Notes: generated by a model not told the origin, from the sequence alone. A DNA stretch of 64,000 nucleotides from Hysterangium stoloniferum (GCA_015178975.1 WHVD01000218.1:49278-113277); one strand, 5' to 3'. Counted from the first letter of the stretch, positions 22,607 through 33,300 are shown. Program-made: numbers and translations.

Positions 22607-22806
22607 AGTGTACCGATTTGAGAGGTTGATGTGGAGGAAAGAGATAGGGGGATGAAAATTTTCTTTAGCAGATTTATGTATTTTATATTAATTTCAAACT
22701 CCACTCGGTTATTGAGGTAAAAGCCCGAGGGGGATGAAAGCGAGAGGTAGAGTTAGAAGTAAATAAACATTGTTGTCGTCATGAGAACATGAAACGATTG
22801 TTAGAT

Positions 22807-22962
22807 TCAATAAATAGCTTTGTATGCTCTAAGAAGAGTGGGGGCATTACGAAGGTCATTGCTGTTTAACCAGGTGTCCTCTTCAGGTCCATAACCTTTC
22901 CATCAAACTTGGAAAAGGAGTCGATTTCGATGCTTTTTGTGCCCTACTATAGCTTCTACTTC
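22807..22962 (-). pseudogene. Chromodomain of chromovirus F pol
   Basis: The minus strand from 22962 reads 'EVEAIVGHKKHRNRLLFQV', a TGA, then 'WKGYGPEEDTWLNSNDL' and '..APTLLRAYKAIY', ending at TGA 22807-22809. This is a chromodomain (E-V..I..H, the WKGY strand, EEDTW, LL..Y), used by chromoviral integrases to target methylated histone tails. The frame is continuous with the integrase once B1 and one ACTTC copy are removed (..EEYEV|EAIV..). The TGA stands where Arg or Lys is usual, as from a CGA->TGA change. Confidence 0.85.
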
Positions 22963-23506
22963 TGTTAAGTGCCGTGTTGGGAACTTATTCCAGAACTATC
23001 GGAAAGTCACCGGGAAGTCGGAAACTATTGGATAGGGTTAGGACGTCGGCTTCAGCTTATGTGCTGCACCTCTATGCAAACGCTCAAAGTCCTTAATTTC
23101 AGAAGTGAGACTTATGATAGAATATACGGATATTCAGAGTTCCGAAGAGTTCTGAATATCAAGCGTACAGAAAGATGGAAGAAGGAATAAGAAACTAAGT
23201 CGATATCAGATCTAAGGTAAAGTACAAATTCGCGGAAACTAATATAAGTCTTCTGGTTATTGTACTACAAACTGAGACCATAATAAGATGGAAATGGAAG
23301 TATTCTTAAAACGGAAATACAATAAGACATATTGGGGAGATAATATTCCAAAACAGGAATATAATAGACAAACGAGTGAATACTTGTCAATGGACAAATT
23401 ACCAGATACAGAACAAGGGGAGAATGTGGAAGATACGGTAACTATGATGTTCCATAGTCGGAGATCGGAAGTTGGATATTGAAACATCCGGGAACGGGTC
23501 ATAACA
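22963..23506 (+). mobile_element. Solo LTR B1, TSD ACTTC
   Basis: A 544-bp LTR (TGTTAAGTGCC ... GGTCATAACA) flanked by ACTTC at 22958-22962 and 23507-23511. It separates integrase from chromodomain in F. U3 motif at 23053-23066. Homologous to B2 (52179-52711). Confidence 0.92.
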
Positions 23507-24549
23507 ACTTCGTACTCCTCGTTGTTACAATTGAGTTCCCGAGGATTCTCGAGTAGCTCCCTGGATCCGAATTCCTTAGGGGAGAGGTGGTACCTTTTAA
23601 GATGGTCTCGGTTGATCACTGGGTGCAATTGATATTCTGAGGGAATGCGAAGTCGAAAGACTTGGGAATTGATCTTCTCCAAGACCTCGAACGGCCCTAT
23701 CCGTCTTTGTATAAGTTTCCTTCTGGGCCCTTTGGCTTCGATGAGCTCGAGGGAATGGGGATTGATCAGAACATAATCTCCCTCCAAGATATCTTCCACC
23801 AATCTCCTTCTCTTATTGTAGCTGCGGGCTTGCGTTTCCTGTGCTCGCGCAATCAAATCCCATGCCACCTGCTGATGGTTTTCCAATTCTAAGATCCATT
23901 GGTCGGCTAGAGGGCTATCTGATAATTCTCTGGGAACCATGGGGTCGTCCCCTCCTAGACAGTGAGACATTCCTCTCAGTAAGTATCCCATTAGCAAAAA
24001 GGCCAGCACGTAGCTTGTTGAACTTTGAACCGTCGAATTGTAGGTATGTGCCACCACTTGAGTCCATTTAGACCATTCCTCCTTTGAAGAAGTGCAGTAT
24101 GCTCTGAGCATTTGCTCAACGATAGCATTGGCGTTCTCCATTTGACCATCAGTTTGAGGATGGTGGGATGAGGATACCGCAAGGGCACTTCCATATACCT
24201 TGCAGACCTCTCTCCAGAATCTACAGGTCCACCTCTTGTCTCGATCACAAATTATCCTCAAAGGTAGACTGAAAGGAGTGGCCACTTTATTCATGAAGAT
24301 TTGTGTGAATCCTTCTGCGGATAGATCTGAAGTTGTGGGCTCACAAATTAAGAAATGCGTGAGTTTATCCACAGCGACAAAGCTGGCTGAGTAACCACCC
24401 TCTGCAGAAGGAGGCAATCCCGTAATCAGGTCCATCGAGACAACCTCAAATGGCCTTAAGGGTACATCTGCGGGTCGAAGAGCTCCTTGTCGAGCAGAAT
24501 GATCAACCTTAGTTTTCTGGCATATGTCACAGCTGCGAGCATACGTCAC
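23507..24549 (-). pseudogene. Integrase core and C-terminal domain of chromovirus F
   Basis: Begins 'TYARSCDICQKTKVDHS', the CC half of the HHCC zinc domain; the HH half is on the other side of C2 at 33557-33678. The catalytic core has 'VSMDLITGLPPS' (first Asp), 'IICDRDKRWTCRFW' (second Asp) and 'HHPQTDGQMENANAIVEQ' (Glu). The GPY/F-type C-terminal part has 'RRKLIQRRIGPFEVLEKIN' and 'HPVINRDHLKRYH'. This domain inserts the cDNA into the genome. It is open in this piece but is cut off by C2 upstream and B1 downstream. Confidence 0.92.
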
Positions 24550-25134
24550 TGTAATGTATTAGCCTTATTTTAATATTATTTTCTGGAAAAAGGAGTCCAA
24601 TGCTCAATCAAAATGTGCAAATACTCAATTCACTGCAAGGTAAAATAATTTAAGTATTTGATATTAATCAGTGGCAGCCTAAATAGACTTAGAACCCCTG
24701 AAATCAAGAGTTTACTTGAATATATGCACCCTACTTCGCAAAGAAGGTTTTGAGAGCTGCTTGTGCAAGCTTGTTCTTTTTCTGTGATAACAACTACTAA
24801 AATAAGAATAACAATTTACTGATTCCAAAGCTAGATTTAACTTCAATGCTAGCTAGTTTATATATATTTTATACTATTTATCAAACAGTAAAAATATTTA
24901 TAAACAGGTCAAAAGATTAGATATAGAATAAAACACTATTTGGCTAATATATGCTTTATTTACACTAACCTACAAGGTCTACTGTGATACTAACTTATCA
25001 GGATCTTAATGTAGTCTTAATGATTCTGCAAGAATATTCTCAGTATTTAACTATAAGCCAAACCGGGAGAAATTAGAATTATATTCTAATTTCAAATAAT
25101 CAAACAAACAATTTATTTATTACTTGGTTGATAG

Positions 25135-25400
25135 CCAACAACTCTAACCGAGGTGGCAACGTATTCCAACAACTTAAATAGGAGTTAGAAAAAGTAATAA
25201 AGCCAGCTACTCAATTAAGAGGTGGCAAGGATGAACAAATAAGTCAACAACTCAGATTGAGGTGACAGGGGGAACAAAGATCAGTCAACAACTCAGATTG
25301 AGGTGACAAGGGATCTTATTGGGCCAACAACTCTGATAGAGGTGGCAAAGGTTTCCAACAGCTCTGATAGAGGTGGAATTAGATGTCCAACTGCCCAGAT
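25135..25400 (-). repeat. Hairpin-repeat block of LTR C2 leader
   Basis: About eight ~22-nt units on the minus strand, same design as in C1: CTC/GAG cores plus one CCC/GGG unit (plus strand 'ccaactgcccagattggggt') and TCA/TGA outer pairs in two units. The unit number differs from C1. Confidence 0.7.
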
Positions 25401-25995
25401 TGGGGTGGATTAGCCTGCTTGCTGCAGTGACACTGTGATGTATCTAGTATATATTCACGAATTTTCCCTTAATTTTCCAGAATTTATTTCAATTTATTTT
25501 ATTCTATTTTATTTTATTTATTAATTCAAGAATTAGGCTATTTTCCTTTTAACTTCGAATACTCAAGGCTTCGAATGACATCATATTATGTAATCGAAGC
25601 CTAGAGCGGTCGAAATATAAGTATAATAAAGCCGGGTTATCTGATTTCGAGAGACCGGGTTTTTATTATATTATATTAGTACATATATGCGCATTATTAT
25701 CGCGCGATCACGTGACATCACGTGACGACGACGTCACAACGTGTTTACAATTCGTCGCGAGTAGTTTTCGCAGCCGCCGGCCGCGTTTATTTCCGTTTCG
25801 GCGCCACGGCTTATTTTGCTTCCACCCTCGGCCATCTCGGGTTTATTCTCTGACTCGACCGGTTCGGATCTTCGGTTCGGATCTTCGAGTCGGGTGATAG
25901 CTATGACATCATAGCGGAATTATAGAAACTTTTAGAAGCTTCTAATAATTTCCTAATTAGTTATTTAGCTATTATTAAGCAATAATCTCTACATG

Positions 25996-26003
25996 TATAA
26001 AAG
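25996..26003 (+). promoter_or_regulatory. TATA box of element A LTR
   Basis: TATAAAAG within 'catgtataaaaggaggcc', placed about 560 bp into the LTR between the CpG-rich U3 and the structured leader. The same site in the 3' LTR is 32113-32120, and A3 keeps it near 51480. Confidence 0.65.
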
Positions 26004-26080
26004 GAGGCCTAAATCACTGAATAAAAAACAACTACTTTACTACTATCAACAGCACCAGCTCATAAGCTTATCTAATCATC

Positions 26081-26398
26081 CTAAGGACAAAAATAGCCTT
26101 AGTCTGATTTACTAACTGCAAGCACCTACACTTGCAGCATTTTGAACTCTTTCTCAGCAACTCTTGAACTTAGCTAATTCATCTAAGTTCCCTCAGCTTC
26201 CCGGAAAACCTTTAGGCTTACTAATCACTTAAGTAAATCTAAATTCTCATTACTGAAATCCCTGCCCGTTTAGGTTATTCAAGAGCCCATTTTAACAGCA
26301 CAGTTAATCGATCTTTAAACAAACGCTTGGATATTCGACTCTCGGACAATCTCTCTATTTATAAATTATTTAACAGCTTGTTAAATCTTTATAAATAG
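26081..26398 (+). other. String of hairpins in the LTR A leader
   Basis: Clear stems are CTAAGG/CCTTAG (26081-26086 with 26097-26102), CTGCAAG/CTTGCAG (26116-26122 with 26131-26137), GAACTTAG/CTAAGTTC (26166-26173 with 26183-26190), and a two-part stem CTATTTATAA/TTATAAATAG (26355-26364 with 26389-26398) enclosing ATTTAACA/TGTTAAAT (26368-26375 with 26379-26386). All are downstream of the TATA box and so are predicted to be transcribed. The first three are kept in diverged copy A4, and the outer part of the fourth has a compensatory change there. Confidence 0.6.
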
Positions 26399-26705
26399 TA
26401 AACTAAAAGGCTACAAGAAAGCGAAGGCTTACGACAAGTTTCCGCCAACTTATTGCGCATACATTCAGCTCCCGAACCTTTATTCTCAAAGAGAACTTAA
26501 CTTTCGTAGAGCACGTCACTACAAGTTCATCTGAATTTGTCAAGAGACCAAACAAATATTGACTTTAGTTGTTTAAGCTTAATAGTGCAGCTAATTAATC
26601 TATCAGTATTTAAATTACTGGACCTTTATTTGTTTATTTCTTGAATCCCTTGCCGTGTCAACGCTTGTTAATTATTTGAGAGAGTAAATAGCCGGATACC
26701 TTACA

Positions 26706-26725
26706 AAATTGGTGGACGTTCTGGG
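26706..26725 (+). promoter_or_regulatory. Primer-binding-site region of element A
   Basis: Immediately after the 5' LTR end (..CTTACA) comes 'aaattggtggacgttctggg'. A TGG four bases in is the usual start of a tRNA-complementary site. I cannot name the tRNA. Confidence 0.5.
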
Positions 26726-26833
26726 AAATCTTGCTTTCAATCTATCGTTGCAGCAATCTTTCAGTAATTCACTTATATTCTGGATCAAGGCTTTCATCCC
26801 GAACAACAAGAAATTAAATCAAGGTTAAATCAA

Positions 26834-29800
26834 GTGACTACCAAGTTACAACAGCTTTCCTCGAATCAATACATTACTCCCTATATTCCTATAACACCCA
26901 TTCCTCCTTCGAATACACCTACTCTACTACCACCTCTTAGTATTCGATACACCTTCGGTAGGAACCGCAACAATCCTATCATGTCAAAAACATCAAGTAT
27001 ACAACCTGAACGGGAGAGATCTATTTCTCCTAACAGACCCATTACCCCAAAAGCATTCCGCCATCTTAATGTCACCATTCCAGACAGTCCTGTCCTTAGC
27101 TTCTCTGGTACACCTCAAAAGCACCAACCGAGAAGTGACAGAGCAAGACCAGGTGATCTTACCCATCTCTATCCCAGCACAATCCAATTGAGGAGGTTGT
27201 ATGAGCCTTCATTTGAGGATAAGGCTAGAAGAGATGTTATTCTAAAGATTGGTACTAAATATATTCCAAAAGAAGATAGGCTTCCTTCAATGCCTTTGCC
27301 AATTCCTGCAGAAAGGGTGGCAACCCATGCTCTCTATTTGATGAAGGACTTGTTAGTTGGAGTACCCAGTGAAGAGAATAGGAATTTACCTGCAGATCAG
27401 GCAGGCTATTACATTGACCCTGGCTGCTATGAGATACTGTCTGATATACTCCTTGAACATATTCAGACAGCTTCTCCACTATTAGAAGCCAAGGGCTTAC
27501 CTATTCCAAATGTTCCTATCTGGGGACCAAATAATGATCCTCGTGAAGCTTGGGGCCAGGGTGATTTTGAAGTCATCTCAGTCCTTTACCGTGAGGAAGT
27601 GGAGAATACACTTGCCTATCTATATTCACATGATGCTCTGATGCCTATGGGAACGACTCAAGCACCACAGCCTGTGGCTTCCTCCCCCAGGATCAGATCT
27701 GAGGGGATTAGGCAAACACCCTCTCCATTACCAACCAGTGACCAACCTTTAGAAATCATTCACTCAACTCCGAAGCAGCTCACAAGCGAAATTAGATTTG
27801 AATTGCCACCTCCAGAGGCACCTTCAAATCACAAAAGTCAAGCTGCACAAGGAGATGAAGTTGATTCTAATATTATACAGCATGAAACCAAGCGAAGTGT
27901 ACCCTTGTTTGAAGAACATGGATTTCAAGATGCTAAAAAGAAGGCATCTGAAGAACTATTCAGTCCACATTCAAGTATCACTTCACCATACAATGACTTG
28001 CCTGCATATATGTCAGAATCTAGGAGACTATCAGAGCTACTTCAAGATCCTCAAGAAAGAAGGACTATGGAGAAGAGGAGTTCATTGCCTCATACTCAAG
28101 TAGCTTCGGGAGATCCTCCTTACGAACCTCCTAAAGAGCCCCCTGATCGAAACAACAGTGGACATCATTTCCCTCATGACCCTGACAGAGATAGACGTAC
28201 TTCATATCGGAGACCAATCAGGCCAAGTTTCTTTGAAAATCGAAATCTCCCTTATGGAGGAGGTCCTCCAGGTGGTGGAGATGATGACCCCTATGATCCA
28301 GGTGGTCCTAAAGACTTCAATAATCTGAACCGTGGAAAAGGCAAGCCACTTGACTCTACAAACTCTAAAGGCATTCAAGAAGCACATTTCGACTTGAAAC
28401 TGAAACCCGAAATCATTCCTAAGTGGGATGGTGATCCTGATACATTGTCAAAATGGATTTTCAAGATCAATAACTTGTCAGAACAAAGTAACTACATTTT
28501 CAAGCAACTAGGACAACTAGTACCTTTAAGACTTGAGAAGGATGCAGACTTATGGTTCTGGTCATTGCCCACCGATTATCGTCGTGAAATTACAGCTTCT
28601 TGGAGTACTTTGAGACGAGCCATTTGTGTGTATTACATGAACCGGTCCTGGCTTGATCGTCAAAAGGGCCGAGCCAACAAAGCAAGCTACCAAGAATCAG
28701 GTCATTCAAGCGAATCACCAACGACTTACTTCATACGCAAATCAGAGCTCTTGAGTATGGTCTATCGATTATCAGACTCTGAAATGATGATGGAAGTAAT
28801 GAATGGTGCACCTGAATTTTGGTCTACAATTTTGGATACACATCGATGTAGAACCTTGCGTGAGTTTGCTACTGCCATCAAACATCATGAACAAGCACTT
28901 CAACACTCTCCTTTCGGATCACAGGACTCTTCAATTGAAAGGCGCCTGAAGCAAGTTGAACAGTCAATTCGCCAATCAAAGGGTCCTTCTTCAAATCGTA
29001 ATCAATTCCGGTTTGCAAGGTCGAACTTAATAGGTTGGAGTCCCAATATTGGAAAACCTCAGTTCCCAAGGGATGACTCTATTGTCTCTAAGGGTAATAC
29101 TCCGGAATCCAAGAAGGCTAGGCCCTGTCGACACTGTGGCAGTCCAAAGCACTGGGACTATGACTGCAAGTACTCTCGGAAGGGAACGAAAAATGTTAGG
29201 GCCAATTTTGCTAGCCAAACTGATGAAGATGTTCAAGCTCAATCAGAATACGATGAACTGTACTACAATTGTTCCTCAGAGGATGAAGACTCCCATCAGT
29301 CAATACAGGAATCCTCAGAGTCAGGGAATTTAATCAATCTTGATTCTGACTCCTCCGATTCAAATACTTGTGAAGCTTTCAATGTATGCAGAGCTGTTAA
29401 TCTGGATTCAAGTCCAAACAGCCAGTCTTTAGAACCTCAGTCTATACAGAGGAGATTAGAGATTGAACACTCACTTCCTAGCAACACTCCTATACATCAA
29501 AAGGCCTCTGAGCAAAAGCTTCAACGCAAAATGCTTAATGGAATTTTCAATGTCAAAAACTATATTATAAAACTGGCCAATTCAACGAAGAAAGAAATCT
29601 TTTCCTTACCCAAACTAATGGCCAGGCCTCCTGGATGTGCGTTCCTTGGAGCACAAGCCACTTCAGCCAAAGGATGGCTAGGATGTTATGGCCAGAATCC
29701 AACTAAGATCATTGTAGACTCGGGTGCAGACATTTCATTGATATCACACTCTACCTTATCTCGACTTGATAATCCTCCAAAGATTAAGAATGGACAGCGA

Positions 29801-31432
29801 GTCAATCTGATTCAAGTAACTGGAGCATCAACTATATCGGGATTCGTTTCATTGCCCGTCTACTTTGACACAGATGAGGGACCAGTGGAGTTAGTCATTG
29901 AGGCTTATGTAGTCAAAGGAATGACTACTCCTTTTATCATTGGAAATGACTTTGCAGATCAGTATGCAATCTCAGTCATCCGAGGAGAAGAGGGTTCAAC
30001 TTTGAATTTTGGTTCAAGTGGAAGATCTATCAAAGTCGAAAACTCTATTGGGCCAATGTTGCAGGATGAAAAGGGTCAAGCATTTCAAGTTAAAGTAACT
30101 CCAAAGCTTTCAGACCTGACTGCAAAATTCAAGGCCCATCGAAAGAACAAACGAGTCAAGAAGACACTTCAAAACAGAGAAACTGATAATTCTGTGCGAT
30201 CTGTCATTGGTATTACTATATCTCCAGAGTCAATCAGTGCAGTTCCTGTGTCACTGACCTTTCCCGAGAAGTCAGACATAGCATATATTGAGAAGATTAT
30301 CTTATCCAATCGAGGTGATCAAGACTTTTATGCAGCACCCGATTCTATCATCACTTGGAAGAATCCACACTTATATGTTTCGAACTTTTCGAGTTTTCCA
30401 GTGCATATACATGAAGGTCAAATACTAGGCTATTCACATAATCCTGAATCTTGGTTGGATAGTCATGAGCATTTAAGTGAAGAACAACTTAACAACTTAA
30501 GTGCTCATGCCTATCTAGTTAAGAGTATTGCCAATCAACTCTTGAATCCTAAATACAACTCAATTGACGAACCAAATGTTGAAGGAGAATCAGAAGGTGG
30601 GCCCAAAACTGCAGAACCACCCCCTGAAGACATTAGCTCCGATAAGTTCTTTGAAGAGATAGACATTAGCAAGGACTTATCTCTGGAGCAAAAGAAACAG
30701 TTGAAGTCAACACTCTGGAAGAATCGTCTTGCATTTGGATTAGATGGAAGACTTGGACATTATCCTGCAAAGGTGGAAATCAATTTACGAGAAGGAGCTA
30801 GAGAAATATCAATGCCTCCATTCTTTGCTTCACCCAAGAGCAGAGGAGTTATAGATGAACAGATGGACAAGTGGATTAAGCTGAAAGTAATCGAACCTTC
30901 TCAGAGTCCATGGGGTGCTCCAGCATTCATAACATATCGTCAGTCCAAGCCTAGAATGGTTATAGACTATCGTCAACTCAATGCACAAGTCATCCCGGAT
31001 GAATTTCCATTACCACGTCAAGATGATATTCTGCAAGCATTATCTGGATCACAATGGCTATCAACTCTGGATGCACTAGCAGGTTTTACACAGTTAGAAA
31101 TGGCATCTAGAGATAAGGAGAAGACAGCCTTCAGGACACATCGAGGTCTTTATCAATTCTTAAGGATGCCATTTGGATTTCGCAATGGACCAGCTGTGTT
31201 TCAAAGAGTCATGCAAAATGTTTTGGCACCCTTCTTATGGATATTCACCTTGGTTTATATTGATGACATTGTAATCTTTTCAAAGACCTTTGAAGATCAT
31301 TTAAACCATGTTGAATTGGTGCTTCAAGCGATCATAACCTCACGTCGTCTTCCCAATCAACATCTTCCGACTCTAACATTTCTTCCAACTTTTCTCCGCC
31401 CAGTAATGTTGCGACGGCTTCTTCTTCGATGA
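26834..31432 (+). CDS. Gag-protease-RT polyprotein of element A, truncated inside RT
   Basis: A single 1532-codon frame. The N-terminal ~400 residues are Pro/Ser-rich. A capsid-like gag region runs from about residue 520 ('IIPKWDGDPDTLSKW') to 700. A CX2CX4HX4C zinc knuckle (CRHCGSPKHWDYDC) is near residue 764, the aspartic protease motif 'IIVDSGADISLIS' near 960, and RT from about 1320 with 'SQSPWGAPAFITYR', 'MVIDYRQLNAQV' and 'YIDDIVIFSK' at about 1475. The last ~30 residues after 'LNHVELVLQAI' are out-of-frame sequence, so RT thumb, RNase H and integrase are absent. It can make gag and protease but not an active full Pol. The start is the first ATG of the frame after the PBS. Confidence 0.92.
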   Translation: MTTKLQQLSSNQYITPYIPITPIPPSNTPTLLPPLSIRYTFGRNRNNPIMSKTSSIQPERERSISPNRPITPKAFRHLNVTIPDSPVLSFSGTPQKHQPRSDRARPGDLTHLYPSTIQLRRLYEPSFEDKARRDVILKIGTKYIPKEDRLPSMPLPIPAERVATHALYLMKDLLVGVPSEENRNLPADQAGYYIDPGCYEILSDILLEHIQTASPLLEAKGLPIPNVPIWGPNNDPREAWGQGDFEVISVLYREEVENTLAYLYSHDALMPMGTTQAPQPVASSPRIRSEGIRQTPSPLPTSDQPLEIIHSTPKQLTSEIRFELPPPEAPSNHKSQAAQGDEVDSNIIQHETKRSVPLFEEHGFQDAKKKASEELFSPHSSITSPYNDLPAYMSESRRLSELLQDPQERRTMEKRSSLPHTQVASGDPPYEPPKEPPDRNNSGHHFPHDPDRDRRTSYRRPIRPSFFENRNLPYGGGPPGGGDDDPYDPGGPKDFNNLNRGKGKPLDSTNSKGIQEAHFDLKLKPEIIPKWDGDPDTLSKWIFKINNLSEQSNYIFKQLGQLVPLRLEKDADLWFWSLPTDYRREITASWSTLRRAICVYYMNRSWLDRQKGRANKASYQESGHSSESPTTYFIRKSELLSMVYRLSDSEMMMEVMNGAPEFWSTILDTHRCRTLREFATAIKHHEQALQHSPFGSQDSSIERRLKQVEQSIRQSKGPSSNRNQFRFARSNLIGWSPNIGKPQFPRDDSIVSKGNTPESKKARPCRHCGSPKHWDYDCKYSRKGTKNVRANFASQTDEDVQAQSEYDELYYNCSSEDEDSHQSIQESSESGNLINLDSDSSDSNTCEAFNVCRAVNLDSSPNSQSLEPQSIQRRLEIEHSLPSNTPIHQKASEQKLQRKMLNGIFNVKNYIIKLANSTKKEIFSLPKLMARPPGCAFLGAQATSAKGWLGCYGQNPTKIIVDSGADISLISHSTLSRLDNPPKIKNGQRVNLIQVTGASTISGFVSLPVYFDTDEGPVELVIEAYVVKGMTTPFIIGNDFADQYAISVIRGEEGSTLNFGSSGRSIKVENSIGPMLQDEKGQAFQVKVTPKLSDLTAKFKAHRKNKRVKKTLQNRETDNSVRSVIGITISPESISAVPVSLTFPEKSDIAYIEKIILSNRGDQDFYAAPDSIITWKNPHLYVSNFSSFPVHIHEGQILGYSHNPESWLDSHEHLSEEQLNNLSAHAYLVKSIANQLLNPKYNSIDEPNVEGESEGGPKTAEPPPEDISSDKFFEEIDISKDLSLEQKKQLKSTLWKNRLAFGLDGRLGHYPAKVEINLREGAREISMPPFFASPKSRGVIDEQMDKWIKLKVIEPSQSPWGAPAFITYRQSKPRMVIDYRQLNAQVIPDEFPLPRQDDILQALSGSQWLSTLDALAGFTQLEMASRDKEKTAFRTHRGLYQFLRMPFGFRNGPAVFQRVMQNVLAPFLWIFTLVYIDDIVIFSKTFEDHLNHVELVLQAIITSRRLPNQHLPTLTFLPTFLRPVMLRRLLLR

Positions 31433-31470
31433 TCGACATGGAAGAAGAAAAGCCTGACTACGATTACTGA
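31348..31470 (+). pseudogene. Residual pol C-terminal tail joined out of frame by the deletion in A
   Basis: In a frame different from the main ORF, 31348-31470 reads a Ser-rich acidic tail ending '..MIDMEEEKPDYDY' and TGA. It looks like the natural end of the lost pol. The deletion junction therefore lies near 31336-31348, removing the end of RT, RNase H and integrase. Confidence 0.55.
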
Positions 31471-31533
31471 ATCATTCATGTATTTTAGAATAAGTATTAA
31501 ATTCTCGGAAAGCGATTGAGTATAACTCAGTCA

Positions 31534-31550
31534 AAAGGAAGAGGGGATTT
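31534..31550 (+). promoter_or_regulatory. Polypurine tract of element A
   Basis: 'aaaggaagaggggattt' lies directly before the 3' LTR start TGTGATG, the expected place of plus-strand priming. Confidence 0.75.
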
Positions 31551-32822
31551 TGTGATGTATCTAGTATATATTCACGAATTTTCCCTTAATTTTCCAGAAT
31601 TTATTTCAATTTATTTTATTCTATTTTATTTTATTTATTAATTCAAGAATTAGGCTATTTTCCTTTTAACTTCGAATACTCAAGGCTTCGAATGACATCA
31701 TATTATGTAATCGAAGCCTAGAGCGGTCGAAATATAAGTATAATAAAGCCGGGTTATCTGATTTCGAGAGACCGGGTTTTTATTATATTATATTAGTACA
31801 TATATGCGCATTATTATCGCGCGATCACGTGACATCACGTGACGACGACGTCACAACGTGTTTACAATTCGTCGCGAGTAGTTTTCGCAGCCGCCGGCCG
31901 CGTTTATTTCCGTTTCGGCGCCACGGCTTATTTTGCTTCCACCCTCGGCCATCTCGGGTTTATTCTCTGACTCGACCGGTTCGGATCTTCGGTTCGGATC
32001 TTCGAGTCGGGTGATAGCTATGACATCATAGCGGAATTATAGAAACTTTTAGAAGCTTCTAATAATTTCCTAATTAGTTATTTAGCTATTATTAAGCAAT
32101 AATCTCTACATGTATAAAAGGAGGCCTAAATCACTGAATAAAAAACAACTACTTTACTACTATCAACAGCACCAGCTCATAAGCTTATCTAATCATCCTA
32201 AGGACAAAAATAGCCTTAGTCTGATTTACTAACTGCAAGCACCTACACTTGCAGCATTTTGAACTCTTTCTCAGCAACTCTTGAACTTAGCTAATTCATC
32301 TAAGTTCCCTCAGCTTCCCGGAAAACCTTTAGGCTTACTAATCACTTAAGTAAATCTAAATTCTCATTACTGAAATCCCTGCCCGTTTAGGTTATTCAAG
32401 AGCCCATTTTAACAGCACAGTTAATCGATCTTTAAACAAACGCTTGGATATTCGACTCTCGGACAATCTCTCTATTTATAAATTATTTAACAGCTTGTTA
32501 AATCTTTATAAATAGTAAACTAAAAGGCTACAAGAAAGCGAAGGCTTACGACAAGTTTCCGCCAACTTATTGCGCATACATTCAGCTCCCGAACCTTTAT
32601 TCTCAAAGAGAACTTAACTTTCGTAGAGCACGTCACTACAAGTTCATCTGAATTTGTCAAGAGACCAAACAAATATTGACTTTAGTTGTTTAAGCTTAAT
32701 AGCGCAGCTAATTAATCTATCAGTATTTAAATTACTGGACCTTTATTTGTTTATTTCTTGAATCCCTTGCCGTGTCAACGCTTGTTAATTATTTGAGAGA
32801 GTAAATAGCCGGATACCTTACA
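31551..32822 (+). repeat. 3' LTR of element A
   Basis: 1272 bp, the same length as the 5' LTR and identical to it apart from C instead of T at 32702, by eye. It ends ..CCTTACA before GACAC. Confidence 0.95.
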
Positions 32823-33004
32823 GACACACAGATGTGGTGTAAATGGGTTGATAATATTGGTTAAAATTGGTTGTATTTCATGGCTGGAGCAGAGCTCCTT
32901 ATATACACTGAGATGTGAGACATTTAGAGACATATTGAACTTTATTTCTATCCTATTTTAGCTATTTTACTTGAAATGTTTTAGACATTTCTGCCATTCT
33001 CTAC

Positions 33005-33300
33005 TGTAGCATATATGATGACATAATGTATGACATAATATTCCCAGATGACATAACATATGACTTAATATTCCTAAATGACATAATGTATGACATAATA
33101 TTCCTGTGCTAGTGCGCGTGTGACACCTGTCGCGCCTTGTGACTGTCGCGCGCCCTTGTGACTGTCGTGCCCCTTTGTGACTGTCGCGCGCCCTTGTGAC
33201 TGTCACTCGTTGTGACGATGGTCACTCATCGTGACGTCCGGTCACTTGTTGTGACGACCGGTCACTTGTTGTGACGACCGGTCACTTGTTGTGACGAATA
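33005..33300 (-). repeat. Three tandem arrays in U3 of LTR C2
   Basis: From left to right: about three ~30-bp units of 'atgacataatgtatgacata' type (33009-33105), about four ~20-bp units of 'cttgtgactgtcgcgcgcc' type (33128-33205), and about five ~20-bp units of 'ggtcacttgttgtgacgacc' type (33200-33298). The last unit is itself nearly palindromic. The equivalent part of C1 has a different 16-bp array. Confidence 0.8.

Larger units (their letters stand above)
25434..26705 (+). repeat. 5' LTR of element A
   Basis: Starts TGTGATGTATCTAG and ends GGATACCTTACA. It has a CpG-rich segment (about 25700-25890, GCGCGATCACGTGAC and onward), a TATA box at 25996, then a hairpin-rich leader. A 61-codon frame at 25712-25897 is identical in both LTRs but is LTR sequence, not a gene. 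Related copies are A3 (50939-52729), A4 (45228-46030) and A5 (59275-59683). Confidence 0.95.
25434..32822 (+). mobile_element. LTR retrotransposon A (Ty3/gypsy-type), recent, internally deleted; TSD GACAC
   Basis: A 7389-bp element with two 1272-bp LTRs (25434-26705 and 31551-32822). The only LTR difference I noticed is T/C at 26584/32702. Flanks GACAC at 25429-25433 and 32823-32827 are identical. It has a PBS-like site, one long gag-protease-RT frame, and a PPT. The remainder of RT, RNase H and integrase are missing, so it could move only with help. Near-identical LTRs make it the youngest insertion in the window; it sits inside LTR C2. Confidence 0.95.

Noticed and set aside
22969..23190. 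Plus-strand 73-codon ORF, with a similar one at 52185-52421, as a conserved small gene
   Set aside because: Both are the same part of LTR family B (B1 and B2), bounded by TSDs, so similarity is explained by the LTR.
25712..25897. A 61-codon ORF conserved identically at 31829-32014 as a gene
   Set aside because: Both copies lie in the U3 of the two near-identical LTRs of element A, so identity reflects recent transposition and not coding constraint.
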